Assembly (NCBI GenBank): GCA_016700415.1
Contig: CP065018.1
Location: 186,001-250,000, forward strand
Direction: 5' to 3'
From: Flavobacteriales bacterium
GTDB lineage: Bacteria; Bacteroidota; Bacteroidia; Flavobacteriales_F; PHOS-HE28
Length of the DNA: 64,000 bases
The notes beneath the pieces are model-generated. The model saw nothing but the letters and a program-made list of their open reading frames with translations, was not told the DNA's origin and made no database searches. The position numbers and the translations under genes are program-made. Each line of letters starts with the position of its first letter. The first letter of the stretch is position 1. Shown here piece by piece: positions 19,101-28,696 of this stretch.

Positions 19101-21065
19101 TCACTGCTTCACGAAGCGCGCGTGGGACCGCGCAGTGCCTTTCTCATCGATGATCATCACGCTGTAGCTGCCCGGCGCGAGGCTGGTGATGTCAAGGCGT
19201 GTAGCCATGTCCTGTTCCATCGCCAAGTGGCCTACCATGTCGAACACCTTCACATGCACGGGCTTACCGGTCGGGGTGTTGATGAAAAGCTCCGTGCTGG
19301 CAGGGTTGGGGTAAACGGCCAGTTGATGCGGTGGTTCAACTTCCCCGACGGCCTGCCCGAAGTCGGTACCTACGCAGACATCAAAGGCGGACGATTGATT
19401 GGGAGTGGATGTCCACGTGTAGACCTGCAGGTAGTAGGTGGTCCCGACCGTCAATCCGCCGATATTCAGCGTCTGGGGGTCGCTGCAACTGCCGGGAACA
19501 AGCGTCAGGTTCCCGCAATCGCCGCTCCAGAGGGCCATGTACATGTCCGAGGTGGAGCCGGTGAAGTTGATGAGGCTGATGCGATGCAGGGTGTCCGTTG
19601 CGGTGAAGCTGAACCAGACATCGTCATCGGCGGTGCCACCACAGGTGCTGGTGACATTGGACGCCGTGGCACTGGCAACCGTGCCGGGTGTCACCGAGCT
19701 GCAGCTATAGTCCGGGTTCACCGTGAGGGCGACCGCTCCGCTGCATTCATCATTGGCGGGCGGCGGGGGCGGGGTGCCGATACAAACGTTGAACGTGGAG
19801 GTCTGGCCCGGAGCGCTGGTATAGGTATACACTTGCAGGTAATAGGTAGTGCCGGGTGTCAGGCCGGCCATGAACGCGCTTTGCGGGTCGCTGCAACTAC
19901 CGGGAACGAGCGTCAGGTTCCCGCAATCACCGGTCCACAGGGCCATGAACATGTCGGTAGTGGAGCCGGTGATGTTGATCAGGCTCACGCTGTGCGCGGT
20001 GTCGGTAGCGGTGAAGGAGAACCAGACGTCGTCATCGGCCGTGCCCCCGCATGTCGAGGTAACGCCCGAGCCGGTCGCTCCGGCCACCGTGCCCGCCGTC
20101 ACCGTTCCGCAACTGTAATCCGGGTTCACGGTGAGGGCGATCGCACCGCTGCACTCGTCATTGGTGATGCCGGTGGTGAATGGGAAACCGTTGCTCCAGT
20201 TGCTGAAGGTGCCATCGCCACAGTCGGACCTCACGAACGCCGTGTACGGCGTGCCGCTTTGCAGACCGATGATCGTCATGCCCGTGCCGTCGCCGCTGGC
20301 GAGTTCGTTGTTGCCGTCAGGAAGCCCGCCTGCGGTCACCGCCCATTCGTAACCGGCGCTGCCGTTGTCCATCCAGCCGATGATGCCGCCTTCCACGGTG
20401 ATTCCTGTTACGGCCAGATCTTCAGGTGCGGCGCAGCTCACGCGTTCTATCATGATATTGTCCAATGCCCACCACCAGTCCCAGCCAGCGCTGAACTGGA
20501 AGCGTATCTGCGCGGCGGCCGATCCACCCGTGGCGGTCGTGATGTTGATCGAAGTGGTCACCGCCGGATTGGGATATCCAACGTTGGTGGTCGTGTAGTT
20601 GGCGACCTGGTTCCATGTGTTCCCGTCGTAGACCTCGACGCGGCCGAAAGATGCCAAGCGGGCCCTGAACTGTTGGGAGAACGACAGGATGTAGCTGCCT
20701 GTCGCCGAAGCGTCGAAGGGTGCGGAGATCAAGTAGCTGTTCACTGTAATGCCGCTGGCACCGCATTCATCGGAATCCAGAAATACGAAGTCCGTGTCGA
20801 ACCCGGCACCTGTGGGCAAGGCCCCGCCACCGAGCTGACTGAAGGCATCGGGGGTAAGACCTCCCGGTGCGTAGATCCACGAGCAATCACTGGCCGTGTC
20901 CGCCACGGTAAATCCCGTGGTGCTGGCGCCACCGGTGAATTGCTCATTGAGCACCACCTGTGCGTTGGTGCTGGTCGTGAAGGCAAGCACTGCAGCGAGA
21001 GCTGCGGTATGCCAAGGCAGGCTGCGCAACATGCGTCCGCCCGATCGGGTGTCGTGTGTCATCAT
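19101..21065 (-). CDS. T9SS type A secreted protein with two PPC-like repeats
   Basis: 654 residues. Start MMTHDTRSGGRMLRSL with a signal peptide ending at TNAQ (about residue 36); the ATG at 21032 (MLRSLPWHT) would give a tighter signal peptide and cannot be excluded. An N-terminal beta-sandwich (adhesion/MAM-like, with FQFSAGWDWWWALDNIMIE) precedes a fibronectin III-like segment and then two near-identical repeats of about 130 residues, each starting NDECSGAxALTVNPDYSC and holding STCGGTADDDVWFSFTATDT, close to bacterial pre-peptidase C-terminal-like units. The tail (LAVYPNPASTELFINTPTGKP ... ARSHARFVKQ) is a type A sorting domain, very similar to that of the gene at 14213-18925. Probably a surface adhesin. 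Confidence 0.85.
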   Translation of the reverse strand: MMTHDTRSGGRMLRSLPWHTAALAAVLAFTTSTNAQVVLNEQFTGGASTTGFTVADTASDCSWIYAPGGLTPDAFSQLGGGALPTGAGFDTDFVFLDSDECGASGITVNSYLISAPFDASATGSYILSFSQQFRARLASFGRVEVYDGNTWNQVANYTTTNVGYPNPAVTTSINITTATGGSAAAQIRFQFSAGWDWWWALDNIMIERVSCAAPEDLAVTGITVEGGIIGWMDNGSAGYEWAVTAGGLPDGNNELASGDGTGMTIIGLQSGTPYTAFVRSDCGDGTFSNWSNGFPFTTGITNDECSGAIALTVNPDYSCGTVTAGTVAGATGSGVTSTCGGTADDDVWFSFTATDTAHSVSLINITGSTTDMFMALWTGDCGNLTLVPGSCSDPQSAFMAGLTPGTTYYLQVYTYTSAPGQTSTFNVCIGTPPPPPANDECSGAVALTVNPDYSCSSVTPGTVASATASNVTSTCGGTADDDVWFSFTATDTLHRISLINFTGSTSDMYMALWSGDCGNLTLVPGSCSDPQTLNIGGLTVGTTYYLQVYTWTSTPNQSSAFDVCVGTDFGQAVGEVEPPHQLAVYPNPASTELFINTPTGKPVHVKVFDMVGHLAMEQDMATRLDITSLAPGSYSVMIIDEKGTARSHARFVKQ

Positions 21066-21302
21066 TTTGTCCGGAGGTTAAGGGTTTTTAGTTAAGACCG
21101 CATGCACACTTGACTTTTCCTTGGTGCACGAACGGGCTTGAAGGTACAAGGTTATTTCTTGTGGACGGCAATGGCGTGGTGTATGGATGAATTAACAGCG
21201 GTGAGGTCGTCAGGCCACGATCGATCGTGCAAAACTGCGGCGCTCGGACCTGCTTTCGCCCTGCTGTGCCTCCCACATTTGGCCAAGCCCGAACACAAGT
21301 AC

Positions 21303-22634
21303 ATGAAGAAGAAGGACCGGAAGATCTTCGTCTTGGACACCTCGGTGATCCTGTACGACCATTCGGCCATTGAAAGCTTTCAGGAGCATGACGTGGCCAT
21401 CCCCATACAAGTGCTGGAAGAACTCGATACCTTCAAAAAGGGAAACGATACCATCAACTTCGAGGCAAGGGAGTTCATTCGCCATCTCGACGGCATCGTG
21501 CAGCATGACCTGCTCACTGACTGGGTGCCCTTGAACGGCCCCACGAAGGGCCAGTTCAAGGTGGTGGCCAAGCACGACCTCAATGGCGTGGATGCCACCA
21601 AGGTGTTCCAGGACGGGAAGAACGACCACCAGATCCTCAATGCGGCGCTCACGCTCCAGCGCCAGAACAAGGACCGCAAGGTGGTGCTGGTGAGCAAGGA
21701 CATCGCGCTGCGCCTGAAGGCCAAAAGCCTGAACATCGTAGCGGAGGATTTCCTGACCGGCAAGGTGCGTGATCTTGGCCGCAACCTGTTCAACGGGCTC
21801 ACGGTGGAGGAGCGGATGGACGAAAGCACCATCGATGACCTCTTCATCAAGGGCTCGGTCCCTGTAGAAAAGATCGGTGAGGAACCGAAGGGGAACCACT
21901 TCTTCATCCTCAAGAACGGGAAGAAGAGCGTGCTGGCGAAGTACGATCCACGCCAGCGCACCGTGACGCGCGTGGAGAAGCACGCCGTGTTCGGCATCGG
22001 CCCGAAGAACGCCGAACAGGCATTGGCGATGAGCGCCCTGCTCGATCCCGAGATCAAGCTCGTCACCATGCAGGGAGCGGCCGGAACGGGCAAGACCCTG
22101 TTGGCATTGGCCTGCGCGCTGGAGCAACGGCGCGACTACCGCCAGATCTTCGTCACCCGCCCGGTGGTGCCGCTGAGCAACAAGGACATCGGCTATCTGC
22201 CCGGGGACATCCAGAGCAAGATGGACCCGTACATGCAGCCGATCTGGGACAACTTGAAATTGATCCGCGGGAATTTTGAGAAGAACGACAACACGCTGAA
22301 GCGGATCGATGAGATGGTGGAGAACGAGAAGATCACCGTGGCCCCGCTGGCCTACATCCGAGGTCGTAGCCTCAGCAACATATTCTTCATCGTTGACGAG
22401 GCGCAGAACCTCACGCCCTTGGAGGTGAAGACGGTGATCAGCCGCGCGGGCGAAGGCACCAAGATCGTCTTCACCGGTGACGTTCACCAGATCGATACGC
22501 CCTACTTGGATTCCGAGAGCAACGGCCTGAGCTACCTCATCGACAAGGCCAAGGGCGATCCGCTCTTCGCGCACATCACCTTGGAGAAAGGCGAGCGCAG
22601 TGCCTTGGCGAACCTGGCGAACGAGCGGTTGTAG
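21303..22634 (+). CDS. PIN-domain PhoH family ATPase (PhoH2)
   Basis: 443 residues from ATG 21303 (MKKKDRKIFVLDTS); the open frame reaches 21138 but the conserved PIN start is here. Residues 1-130 are a PIN-type RNase domain (VLDTSVILYD with the first acidic residue, EELDTFKKG, and VLVSKDIALRLKAK). From about 235 follows the PhoH helicase-like ATPase: Walker A GAAGTGKT near 258, Walker B FFIVDEAQN near 362 and TGDVHQID. PIN-PhoH fusions are known as RNA-unwinding RNases, cytosolic, and in some bacteria work as toxin-like regulators. The gene stands alone, divergent from 19101-21065, with a strong terminator 23 bases after the stop. Confidence 0.92.
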   Translation: MKKKDRKIFVLDTSVILYDHSAIESFQEHDVAIPIQVLEELDTFKKGNDTINFEAREFIRHLDGIVQHDLLTDWVPLNGPTKGQFKVVAKHDLNGVDATKVFQDGKNDHQILNAALTLQRQNKDRKVVLVSKDIALRLKAKSLNIVAEDFLTGKVRDLGRNLFNGLTVEERMDESTIDDLFIKGSVPVEKIGEEPKGNHFFILKNGKKSVLAKYDPRQRTVTRVEKHAVFGIGPKNAEQALAMSALLDPEIKLVTMQGAAGTGKTLLALACALEQRRDYRQIFVTRPVVPLSNKDIGYLPGDIQSKMDPYMQPIWDNLKLIRGNFEKNDNTLKRIDEMVENEKITVAPLAYIRGRSLSNIFFIVDEAQNLTPLEVKTVISRAGEGTKIVFTGDVHQIDTPYLDSESNGLSYLIDKAKGDPLFAHITLEKGERSALANLANERL

Positions 22635-22656
22635 GATCACATGCTCCGTAAGGAGA

Positions 22657-22687
22657 AAGGGGCCGCCTCAAGTCGAGGCGGCCCCTT
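22657..22687. terminator. Bidirectional terminator-like hairpin between PhoH and the M43 protease
   Basis: A perfect 13-bp inverted repeat (aaggggccgcctc / gaggcggcccctt) with a 5-nt loop, centred between the convergent stops at 22634 and 22716, so it can serve both genes. Confidence 0.75.
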
Positions 22688-22715
22688 CATGTCGGGTTTT
22701 GCTTTTGGCTTGACC

Positions 22716-24866
22716 TTAGCGCACCACTAACCGTTCCACGCGTTGGCCGTTGACATGCTTCAGGCACACTAAGTACACCCCGCTGGTGAGGCCCATTTTG
22801 CCGAGGTCGAAGTGCAATTGCTCTTCGTCGGCGTTCACTACTTGGTCGTAGATGGTCCTTCCGGTCATGTCCAAGAAGGTGAGCGTACCGGTGGATGCAC
22901 CGGCCAGGTCCAGCACCACGGTGAGGCTGTTGCTGGCAGGATTGGGCATCAGGCCCATGCCGCCGCTTTGGGCGAGTTCATCAATGCCCACGTTAACGCC
23001 ATCGATGTTCACGTCGTCGATATAAAGGTCATTGGAGGCCGGGCCGGAGGAATATTCGAACTTTAGGCGGACATTATTCTTGGCGTAAAAGCTCGAGAGG
23101 TTGAAAGTCGCCTCGCGCCATTCGTTCGCTATGGGGACGTAACCGGGCGATTGAACGCCGGCGGTCACGAGGTTTGCTCCGGCAAGGGTCAAGTTCGGGG
23201 TGGAGCTCCAGCTCTTTCCGCAGCTCGTGGATGCGTATACCTTAAGGCTTTCCGTGATCTGGGACGGGTTTCCGGTCTGTGAGCTGTATGCGTACCAGAA
23301 GCTTACTGTCAGGTTTTGGACGAAGCGCAGGTCGAGCATCGGGGTCACCAAGAGGTCCTTATCATGGAATTCGTTCGGAGCGAGCCCGTCCTGTACCAAT
23401 GTATATGTGTTTGAAGCGTTCAACATGGCGCTACCTGGTGCATCATGGCCAGCCTGGTCGTTCCAATGCCAGTAGGAGTTGTTGTCCTCGATGTTGAGCG
23501 TGGGCCAACGCTGGAAGTCGTTGTTCGTGTTGAAGGGCTCATGGAGCAGGCCGTCCACTTGGCTGTAGTCAGCACCCACTATGAAGGTGAACCACTTGGT
23601 GGTGGTGCTGGAACCGAAGTCGTTGCCCGCGGTAAGGGTCACGGCATGGTATCCCGGTCCATCGAAGGAAACGATGGGGTCCTCTTCCGTGGATGTGGCG
23701 GGGTTGCCTCCTTCGAAGGTCCATGCCCAAGAGGTGGGCGTGGCGCGCCTGGAGTTGTCCTTGAAGCGGACCGGGGTGCCTTGGCAGACGAAATGGTCGA
23801 GCGCGTAGAAATCGACCTCGGGCCCGCAGGTCAATTCATGCCCGGCGGTCCCGGTATACTGGTGGTTGGCCTCCTGCCAGAGACTGCTCCGTCCACTGAC
23901 GGGACTTTCCAAGGTAGCACGCATCCTGTCCCGCTGTCCCTTGGTGAACATGTGCTCGCAGAAGGAGTAGTCCATGTAGTTCTGATAGTTCTCGAAAGAA
24001 TCGGGGTTGCACACCTTCGACTGTTCAGCACCGGGGCAGAATTGCCATCCCTTGGTGACCGGGGTGTCCGCCACGCCATCATCGCCGCAGGACTGTGCGA
24101 CCGTTCCATTCCCCCAGACATGCTGGAGGTTGAGCCAGTGGCCGATCTCATGGGTGAGCGTGCGCGAACTACCGGGACTGCTGGTGCCGATGTCACCACA
24201 ATATGTGTTCAACATCATTACTCCGTCGATCAGGGAACCGTTCACATCCTGCACATCGGAGGGGAACATGGCATATCCGGACACGCCGAAATCAGCGACC
24301 GAGCCAATGCTGTTGGCCACCCAGACGTTGAGGTAGTGGTCGCGGAACCAGGGGTGGAGCTTGGCGTAGTTCTGGGCCAAGGTGGACCGCTGCGTGGTGA
24401 TGCGGTCAATACCGTTGGTGCAATTGCCGAAGGGGTCTTTGGTGGCTAATTGGAACTGTATGTGCGTGTTGGCCGCCCGCGAAAGGAAACCGCAACAGAC
24501 CTGCGTGGTGTCCGCGTTCAGCTTGGCGTAGTCCTGGTTCAGGATGTTCATCGCACTGTAGACCTGCGCATCGCTGATGTTGTGCGCATCCGATCCCGTG
24601 GTGGGGTCAAAGAGGATGTGGAAGACGATCGGGATGCGGTACACGATCGTGTCCGCATCATCACGCAGCCCCGCCTTGGCCTGCAGGTATTCCTGTAAGC
24701 CATGCTCGTATTCGGCTTCTTGGTGGAGCAGGTCAGGATTTCCAGCGATCATGTGCTGGCGGACCTCATCCGCGCCGCACCGGTCCGGGGCCTGTGCGTG
24801 CAGGTTCCCTGTGGTCAGCAGTACCGGGGATAAGGCCAAAAGGAAAACGAGGGAAAAGAGCTTCAT
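22716..24866 (-). CDS. M43-family (cytophagalysin-like) zinc metalloprotease with PKD and T9SS type A domains
   Basis: 716 residues from ATG 24866 (MKLFSLVFL), which directly precedes a signal peptide ending LHAQ. The protease domain has HEIGHWLNLQHVWG at about 239-252, the metzincin HExxHxxxxxH zinc motif in the M43/pappalysin form, and conserved cysteines (FGNCTNGIDRIT, SCGDDGVADTPV, FCPGAEQSKVC). A PKD domain follows (WTFEGGNPATSTEEDP), then a carbohydrate-binding-like beta domain and a type A sorting domain (GLMPNPASNSLTVVLD ... GQRVERLVVR). It should be exported via T9SS and cleave extracellular protein. It lies next to a second copy (24985-27105); the C-terminal halves are nearly identical even at DNA level. 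Confidence 0.92.
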   Translation of the reverse strand: MKLFSLVFLLALSPVLLTTGNLHAQAPDRCGADEVRQHMIAGNPDLLHQEAEYEHGLQEYLQAKAGLRDDADTIVYRIPIVFHILFDPTTGSDAHNISDAQVYSAMNILNQDYAKLNADTTQVCCGFLSRAANTHIQFQLATKDPFGNCTNGIDRITTQRSTLAQNYAKLHPWFRDHYLNVWVANSIGSVADFGVSGYAMFPSDVQDVNGSLIDGVMMLNTYCGDIGTSSPGSSRTLTHEIGHWLNLQHVWGNGTVAQSCGDDGVADTPVTKGWQFCPGAEQSKVCNPDSFENYQNYMDYSFCEHMFTKGQRDRMRATLESPVSGRSSLWQEANHQYTGTAGHELTCGPEVDFYALDHFVCQGTPVRFKDNSRRATPTSWAWTFEGGNPATSTEEDPIVSFDGPGYHAVTLTAGNDFGSSTTTKWFTFIVGADYSQVDGLLHEPFNTNNDFQRWPTLNIEDNNSYWHWNDQAGHDAPGSAMLNASNTYTLVQDGLAPNEFHDKDLLVTPMLDLRFVQNLTVSFWYAYSSQTGNPSQITESLKVYASTSCGKSWSSTPNLTLAGANLVTAGVQSPGYVPIANEWREATFNLSSFYAKNNVRLKFEYSSGPASNDLYIDDVNIDGVNVGIDELAQSGGMGLMPNPASNSLTVVLDLAGASTGTLTFLDMTGRTIYDQVVNADEEQLHFDLGKMGLTSGVYLVCLKHVNGQRVERLVVR

Positions 24867-24984
24867 GGTGTGGGTTCGAGGGGCGCGAAAGTAATGGAAG
24901 GGGGGGATTTCCCCCGTTGTGTTCCACACTCATGCACGCGGCTTCCCGTTCCGGGCCCCCATGGTATTTCGCACGCTTGCTTCC

Positions 24985-27105
24985 TCAGCGCACCACGAGT
25001 CTTTCCACGCGCTGGCCGTTGGCATGTTTCAGACGCACGAGGTAGACACCGCTGGTGAGGCCCATCTTGCCGAGATCAAAGTGCAATTGCTCCTCGTTGG
25101 CGTAAACGGCTTGGCTGTACACGGACCTTCCGGTCATGTCGAGGAAGGTGAGCGTACCGGTGGGGGCGCCGGCCATGTCCAAAGCAACGGTGAGGCTGTT
25201 GCTGGCGGGGTTGGGCATCAGGCTCATGCCGCCACTTTGCGAGAGTTCGTCGATGCCCACATTGGTGCCCTCGATGTTCACGTCGTCAATGAAAATATCA
25301 TTGGAGTACAGGCCGGAGGAATACTCGAATTTCAGGCGGACATTGTTCTTGGCGTAAAAGCTCGAGAGGTTGAAAGTCGCCTGGCGCCATTCGTTCGCCA
25401 AGGGGACGTAACCGGGCGATTGAACGCCGGCCGTCACGAGGTTTGGGCCGGTAAGCGTCAAGATCGGGCTGGAACTCCAGTTCATGCCGCAGCTCGTGGA
25501 TGCGTAGACCTTCAGGTTCTCCGTGATCTCTGAGGGGATACCGGTCTGGCTGCTGTAGGCATACCAGAAGCTCACCGACAGGTTTTGGACGAAACGCAGG
25601 TCGAGCATCGGGATCACCAGCAGGTCCTTGTCATGGAAATCGCTCGGGAAGACCGCGTCCTGGATCAAGGTGTACGTATCTGACGCGTTTAATACGGCAC
25701 TTCCAGGAGCGTCGTGTCCCACCTGGTCGTTCCATTGCCAGTAGGAGTTGTTACCCTCGAGGTTGAGCGTGGGCCAGCGCCAGTAATCATTGAGATCGTT
25801 GAAGGCTTCGTGGAGCAGACCGTCCACTTCGCTGTAGTCGGCACCGACGATAAAGGAATTGTATTTAGTCGTGCTGCTGGACCCGTGATCGTTGCCCACG
25901 GTAAGGGTCACGGCATGTTCGCCCGGCTGATCGAAGGAAACGATGGGGTTCTCCTCCGTGGAGGTGGCTGGGTTGCCACCATCAAATGTCCAAGCCCAAG
26001 AAGTGGGTGTGGCACGCTTGGAATTGTCTTTGAAGCGGACCGGAGTGCCTTGGCAGACGAAATGGTCGAGCGCGTAGAAATCGGCCTCCGGCCCGCAGGT
26101 CACTTCATGGTCGCCGATACCGGTATATGCGTGGTTGGCCTCCTGCCACAGGGTGCGGCGTCCGCTAACGTCACTGTTCAAGGCGGCGCGCATGCGGTCG
26201 CGCTGGCCCTCGGTGTACATCACCGAGCAGTACGAGTAGTCCATATAGTTCTGGTAGTTCTCCTGGACGTTCGGGTCGCAGATCGAACAGTTGTCCTATC
26301 CGGGGCAGAACAGGTCGTAGCCTTTGGTCACCGGGGTGTCGTCCACACCATCGTCACCACATACCAACCCGGGGTCATTGTTGTTCCCCCACACGTGCTG
26401 AAGGTTCAGGTAGTGGCCGATCTCATGGGTCAGGGCGAAGGAGACCAAGGATGTGGATTCGATCATGACCCCGTCACGCAGCGCACCGATATCGCCCTGC
26501 ACATCACTGGGGTAGTTGGAATAACCGGCCACAAAAGGCGAGTTGATCGAATTGCATACCCAGATGTTCATGTAGTGGTCCCTGAACCACGGATCCAGCT
26601 TGGAGTAGTCATTTGCCGCAGTGCCACGCAGCGTCGTAATGCGGTCAATGCCATTGGTGCAGTTGCCAAAGGGGTCCTTGGTGGCCAGGTCGAACTGGAG
26701 GCGTGCATCCGCCGCGATGGCTTCAAAACCACAGCAGATCTGATCTTGGTCCGCGTTCTGCTTCCTGTATCGGATGTTCAATTGGTTCACCGCATTGTAT
26801 ATGGCCGCATCGCTGACGTTGTGCGCGTCCGATAATGAGGAGGGGTCATACAGGACATGGAAGACGATCGGGATGTGGTACACGACCGTGTCCTCGTCAT
26901 CGCGCAGGCCGGCCCTGGCTTGCAGGTATGCCTGAAGGCCAAGCTCGTATTCAGCTGCTTGGTGAAGCAGGTCGGGGTTTTCCGAGATCAAGACCTGGCG
27001 GGCCGCATCGATGCCACACCATTGCTGGGATTGGGCATGCAGGGCTCCGGTGGTCAGCAGTGCGGAGGCCGTGGTCAACGAGAGGACGAGAGGAAAAAGC
27101 TTCAT
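24985..27105 (-). pseudogene. Second M43-family T9SS metalloprotease, interrupted by an in-frame amber codon
   Basis: The frame starts at ATG 27105 (MKLFPLVLS, signal peptide ending LHAQ), carries the zinc motif HEIGHYLNLQHVWG near residue 227, then meets TAG at 26298-26296 (codon 270). The same frame continues without any indel (DNCSICDPNVQENYQNYMDYS) through the PKD-like, beta and type A sorting domains to the stop at 24985, total about 706 codons. The intact paralogue reads FCPGAEQSKVCNPDS where this copy reads FCPG-stop-DNCSICDPN. Unless the stop is read through or is a sequence error, only a signal peptide plus truncated catalytic domain is made and it lacks the secretion tail. The ORF from ATG 26244 is only the distal part. 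Confidence 0.85.
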
Positions 27106-27598
27106 GGTGTCGATTGGATGTGTGCGAAAGTAAGGAGCGGACGGCTTTTTACAGGCTTCTGATCGTCGGTGGGGCTGAAGTAAAGAGGATGCGGAACGTT
27201 TCAGCCCTTGCTTCCAAAGGGATGGGTAATGGACCTGGGTTTTTCTCCGACATGGATCGTTTGCATGGCGAAGCTAATCATTCAGCCCGTCCGGACGTCC
27301 CCGACGGGCATGCGCCCGATCGTAGTTCATGCGTTGAAGGACATGTTGGCGGAGGACTCCCGGTCTGTCGTGGTTGCTGCTGAAATGCATGACTATCAGG
27401 GGTTTTTAGCATGGAACCGGCCCCGGGCGATGCAATCGCCGGGTCTGGTCCGGTCGTGTTGGACCTGTATATGGCCGACCCATATTGGAGACCGATCGGG
27501 CTTTCCATTGAGGCTGTCCACGGCGATCTCCGTGGACGGGCCAAGAAGTACCTTCGCGGCCCGCCGGAAAATCGAAGGGCGACAATTCCAAGGAAAGC
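27106..27598. other. Intergenic region with no gene assigned
   Basis: 493 bases between the divergent M43 pseudogene and ychF. Apparent frames here have no recognisable content. Two small dyads are present: ggcgat-gca-atcgcc near 27430 and gtccacgg-cgatct-ccgtggac at 27516-27537. The region must hold the promoters of both flanking genes, but no clear consensus was found. Confidence 0.4.
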
Positions 27599-28696
27599 AT
27601 GGGTTTGAAGTGTGGTATCGTGGGGCTGCCCAATGTGGGGAAGAGCACCTTGTTCAATTGTGTCAGCAGCGCGAAGGCCCAAGCGGCCAATTTCCCGTTC
27701 TGCACCATCGAGCCCAACACGGGCATCATCACCGTGCCGGACCCGCGCCTCAATGCCTTGGCGGGGATCGTGAACCCCCAGCGCATTCTGCCCACCACGG
27801 TGGAGATCGTGGACATCGCCGGTCTGGTAAAGGGTGCCAGCAAGGGCGAAGGCCTCGGCAACCAGTTCTTAGGCAACATCCGCGAGTGTGACGCTATCCT
27901 GCACGTGCTCCGATGCTTCGACGACCCCAACGTGGTGCACGTGGACGGTAGTGTGGACCCCGTCCGGGACAAAGAGGTCATCGACATCGAGCTGCAGCTG
28001 AAGGACCTCGAAACGGTTGAAGCCCGGCTGAAGAAAGTGGAGAAGCAGGCGCAGATCGGGGAGAAGGAGGCCAAGCGCCGCTTCGAGCTGCTCAGCCGCA
28101 TCAGGGAGGCGCTGATAAAGGGTGAAAGCGCCCGTACGGTGGTGACGGCCAACGACGACCCCGCGCTGCTCAACGAGTTTCAACTGCTCACCAGCAAGCC
28201 CGTGCTCTATGTGTGTAACGTGGAGGAGAAGAGCGCAGTGACCGGCAACGCCTACGTGGAAGCCGTCCGCAAGGCCGTGGCCAGTGAGGACGCCGAGGTC
28301 ATTTTCGTCACTGCGGCCATCGAGGCGGAGATCGCCAGCATGGAGACGGCCGAGGAGCGTGAGATGTTCCTGCAGGATATCGGCCTGAAGGAGCCCGGCG
28401 TCAACAAGCTCATTCATGCCGCTTACGACCTGCTCAAGCTGGCCACCTACTTCACCGCCGGGGTACAGGAGGTACGCGCCTGGACCATCCACCAAGGCAT
28501 GACGGCTCCGCAGGCCGCCGGTGTGATCCACAGCGATTTCGAAAAAGGCTTCATCCGCGCCGAGGTGATCGCCTTCAATGACTTTGTAACGCTGAAAGGC
28601 GAAGCCGGGGCCAAGGCGGCCGGCAAACTGCGGGTGGAAGGGAAGGAATATGTGGTGAAGGACGGCGACGTGATGCACTTCTTGTTCAACGTTTGA
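27599..28696 (+). CDS. ychF: Redox-regulated ATPase YchF (Obg-like)
   Basis: 365 residues, the full length of the family. G1 is GLPNVGKST (about 9-17), the switch I region contains ANFPFCTIEPN, and G3 is DIAGLVKGAS. A coiled-coil insertion (KDLETVEARLKKVEKQAQIGEKEAKRR) follows, and a C-terminal TGS domain (YFTAGVQEVRAWTI ... FIRAEVIAFNDF). YchF/OLA1 proteins are cytosolic, bind ribosomes and hydrolyse ATP rather than GTP, modulating translation and stress responses. The ATG is immediately followed by GLKCGIVG, the conserved beginning. The stop overlaps the next start (TGATG at 28694-28698), so translation of the FTR1 gene is probably coupled to it, although no functional link is known. Confidence 0.95.
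   Translation: MGLKCGIVGLPNVGKSTLFNCVSSAKAQAANFPFCTIEPNTGIITVPDPRLNALAGIVNPQRILPTTVEIVDIAGLVKGASKGEGLGNQFLGNIRECDAILHVLRCFDDPNVVHVDGSVDPVRDKEVIDIELQLKDLETVEARLKKVEKQAQIGEKEAKRRFELLSRIREALIKGESARTVVTANDDPALLNEFQLLTSKPVLYVCNVEEKSAVTGNAYVEAVRKAVASEDAEVIFVTAAIEAEIASMETAEEREMFLQDIGLKEPGVNKLIHAAYDLLKLATYFTAGVQEVRAWTIHQGMTAPQAAGVIHSDFEKGFIRAEVIAFNDFVTLKGEAGAKAAGKLRVEGKEYVVKDGDVMHFLFNV

Noticed and set aside
19122..21095. 657-codon plus-strand frame over the 19101-21065 gene
   Set aside because: Antisense shadow; the minus-strand gene has clear domains and a T9SS tail.
21210..22640. 476-codon minus-strand frame over the PhoH gene
   Set aside because: Antisense shadow of a conserved PIN-PhoH gene; no recognisable domain.
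26835..27891. Plus-strand frames over the start of the second M43 gene, the intergenic gap and ychF
   Set aside because: Their content is low-complexity and out of frame with ychF; no homologous motif or start signal was seen.
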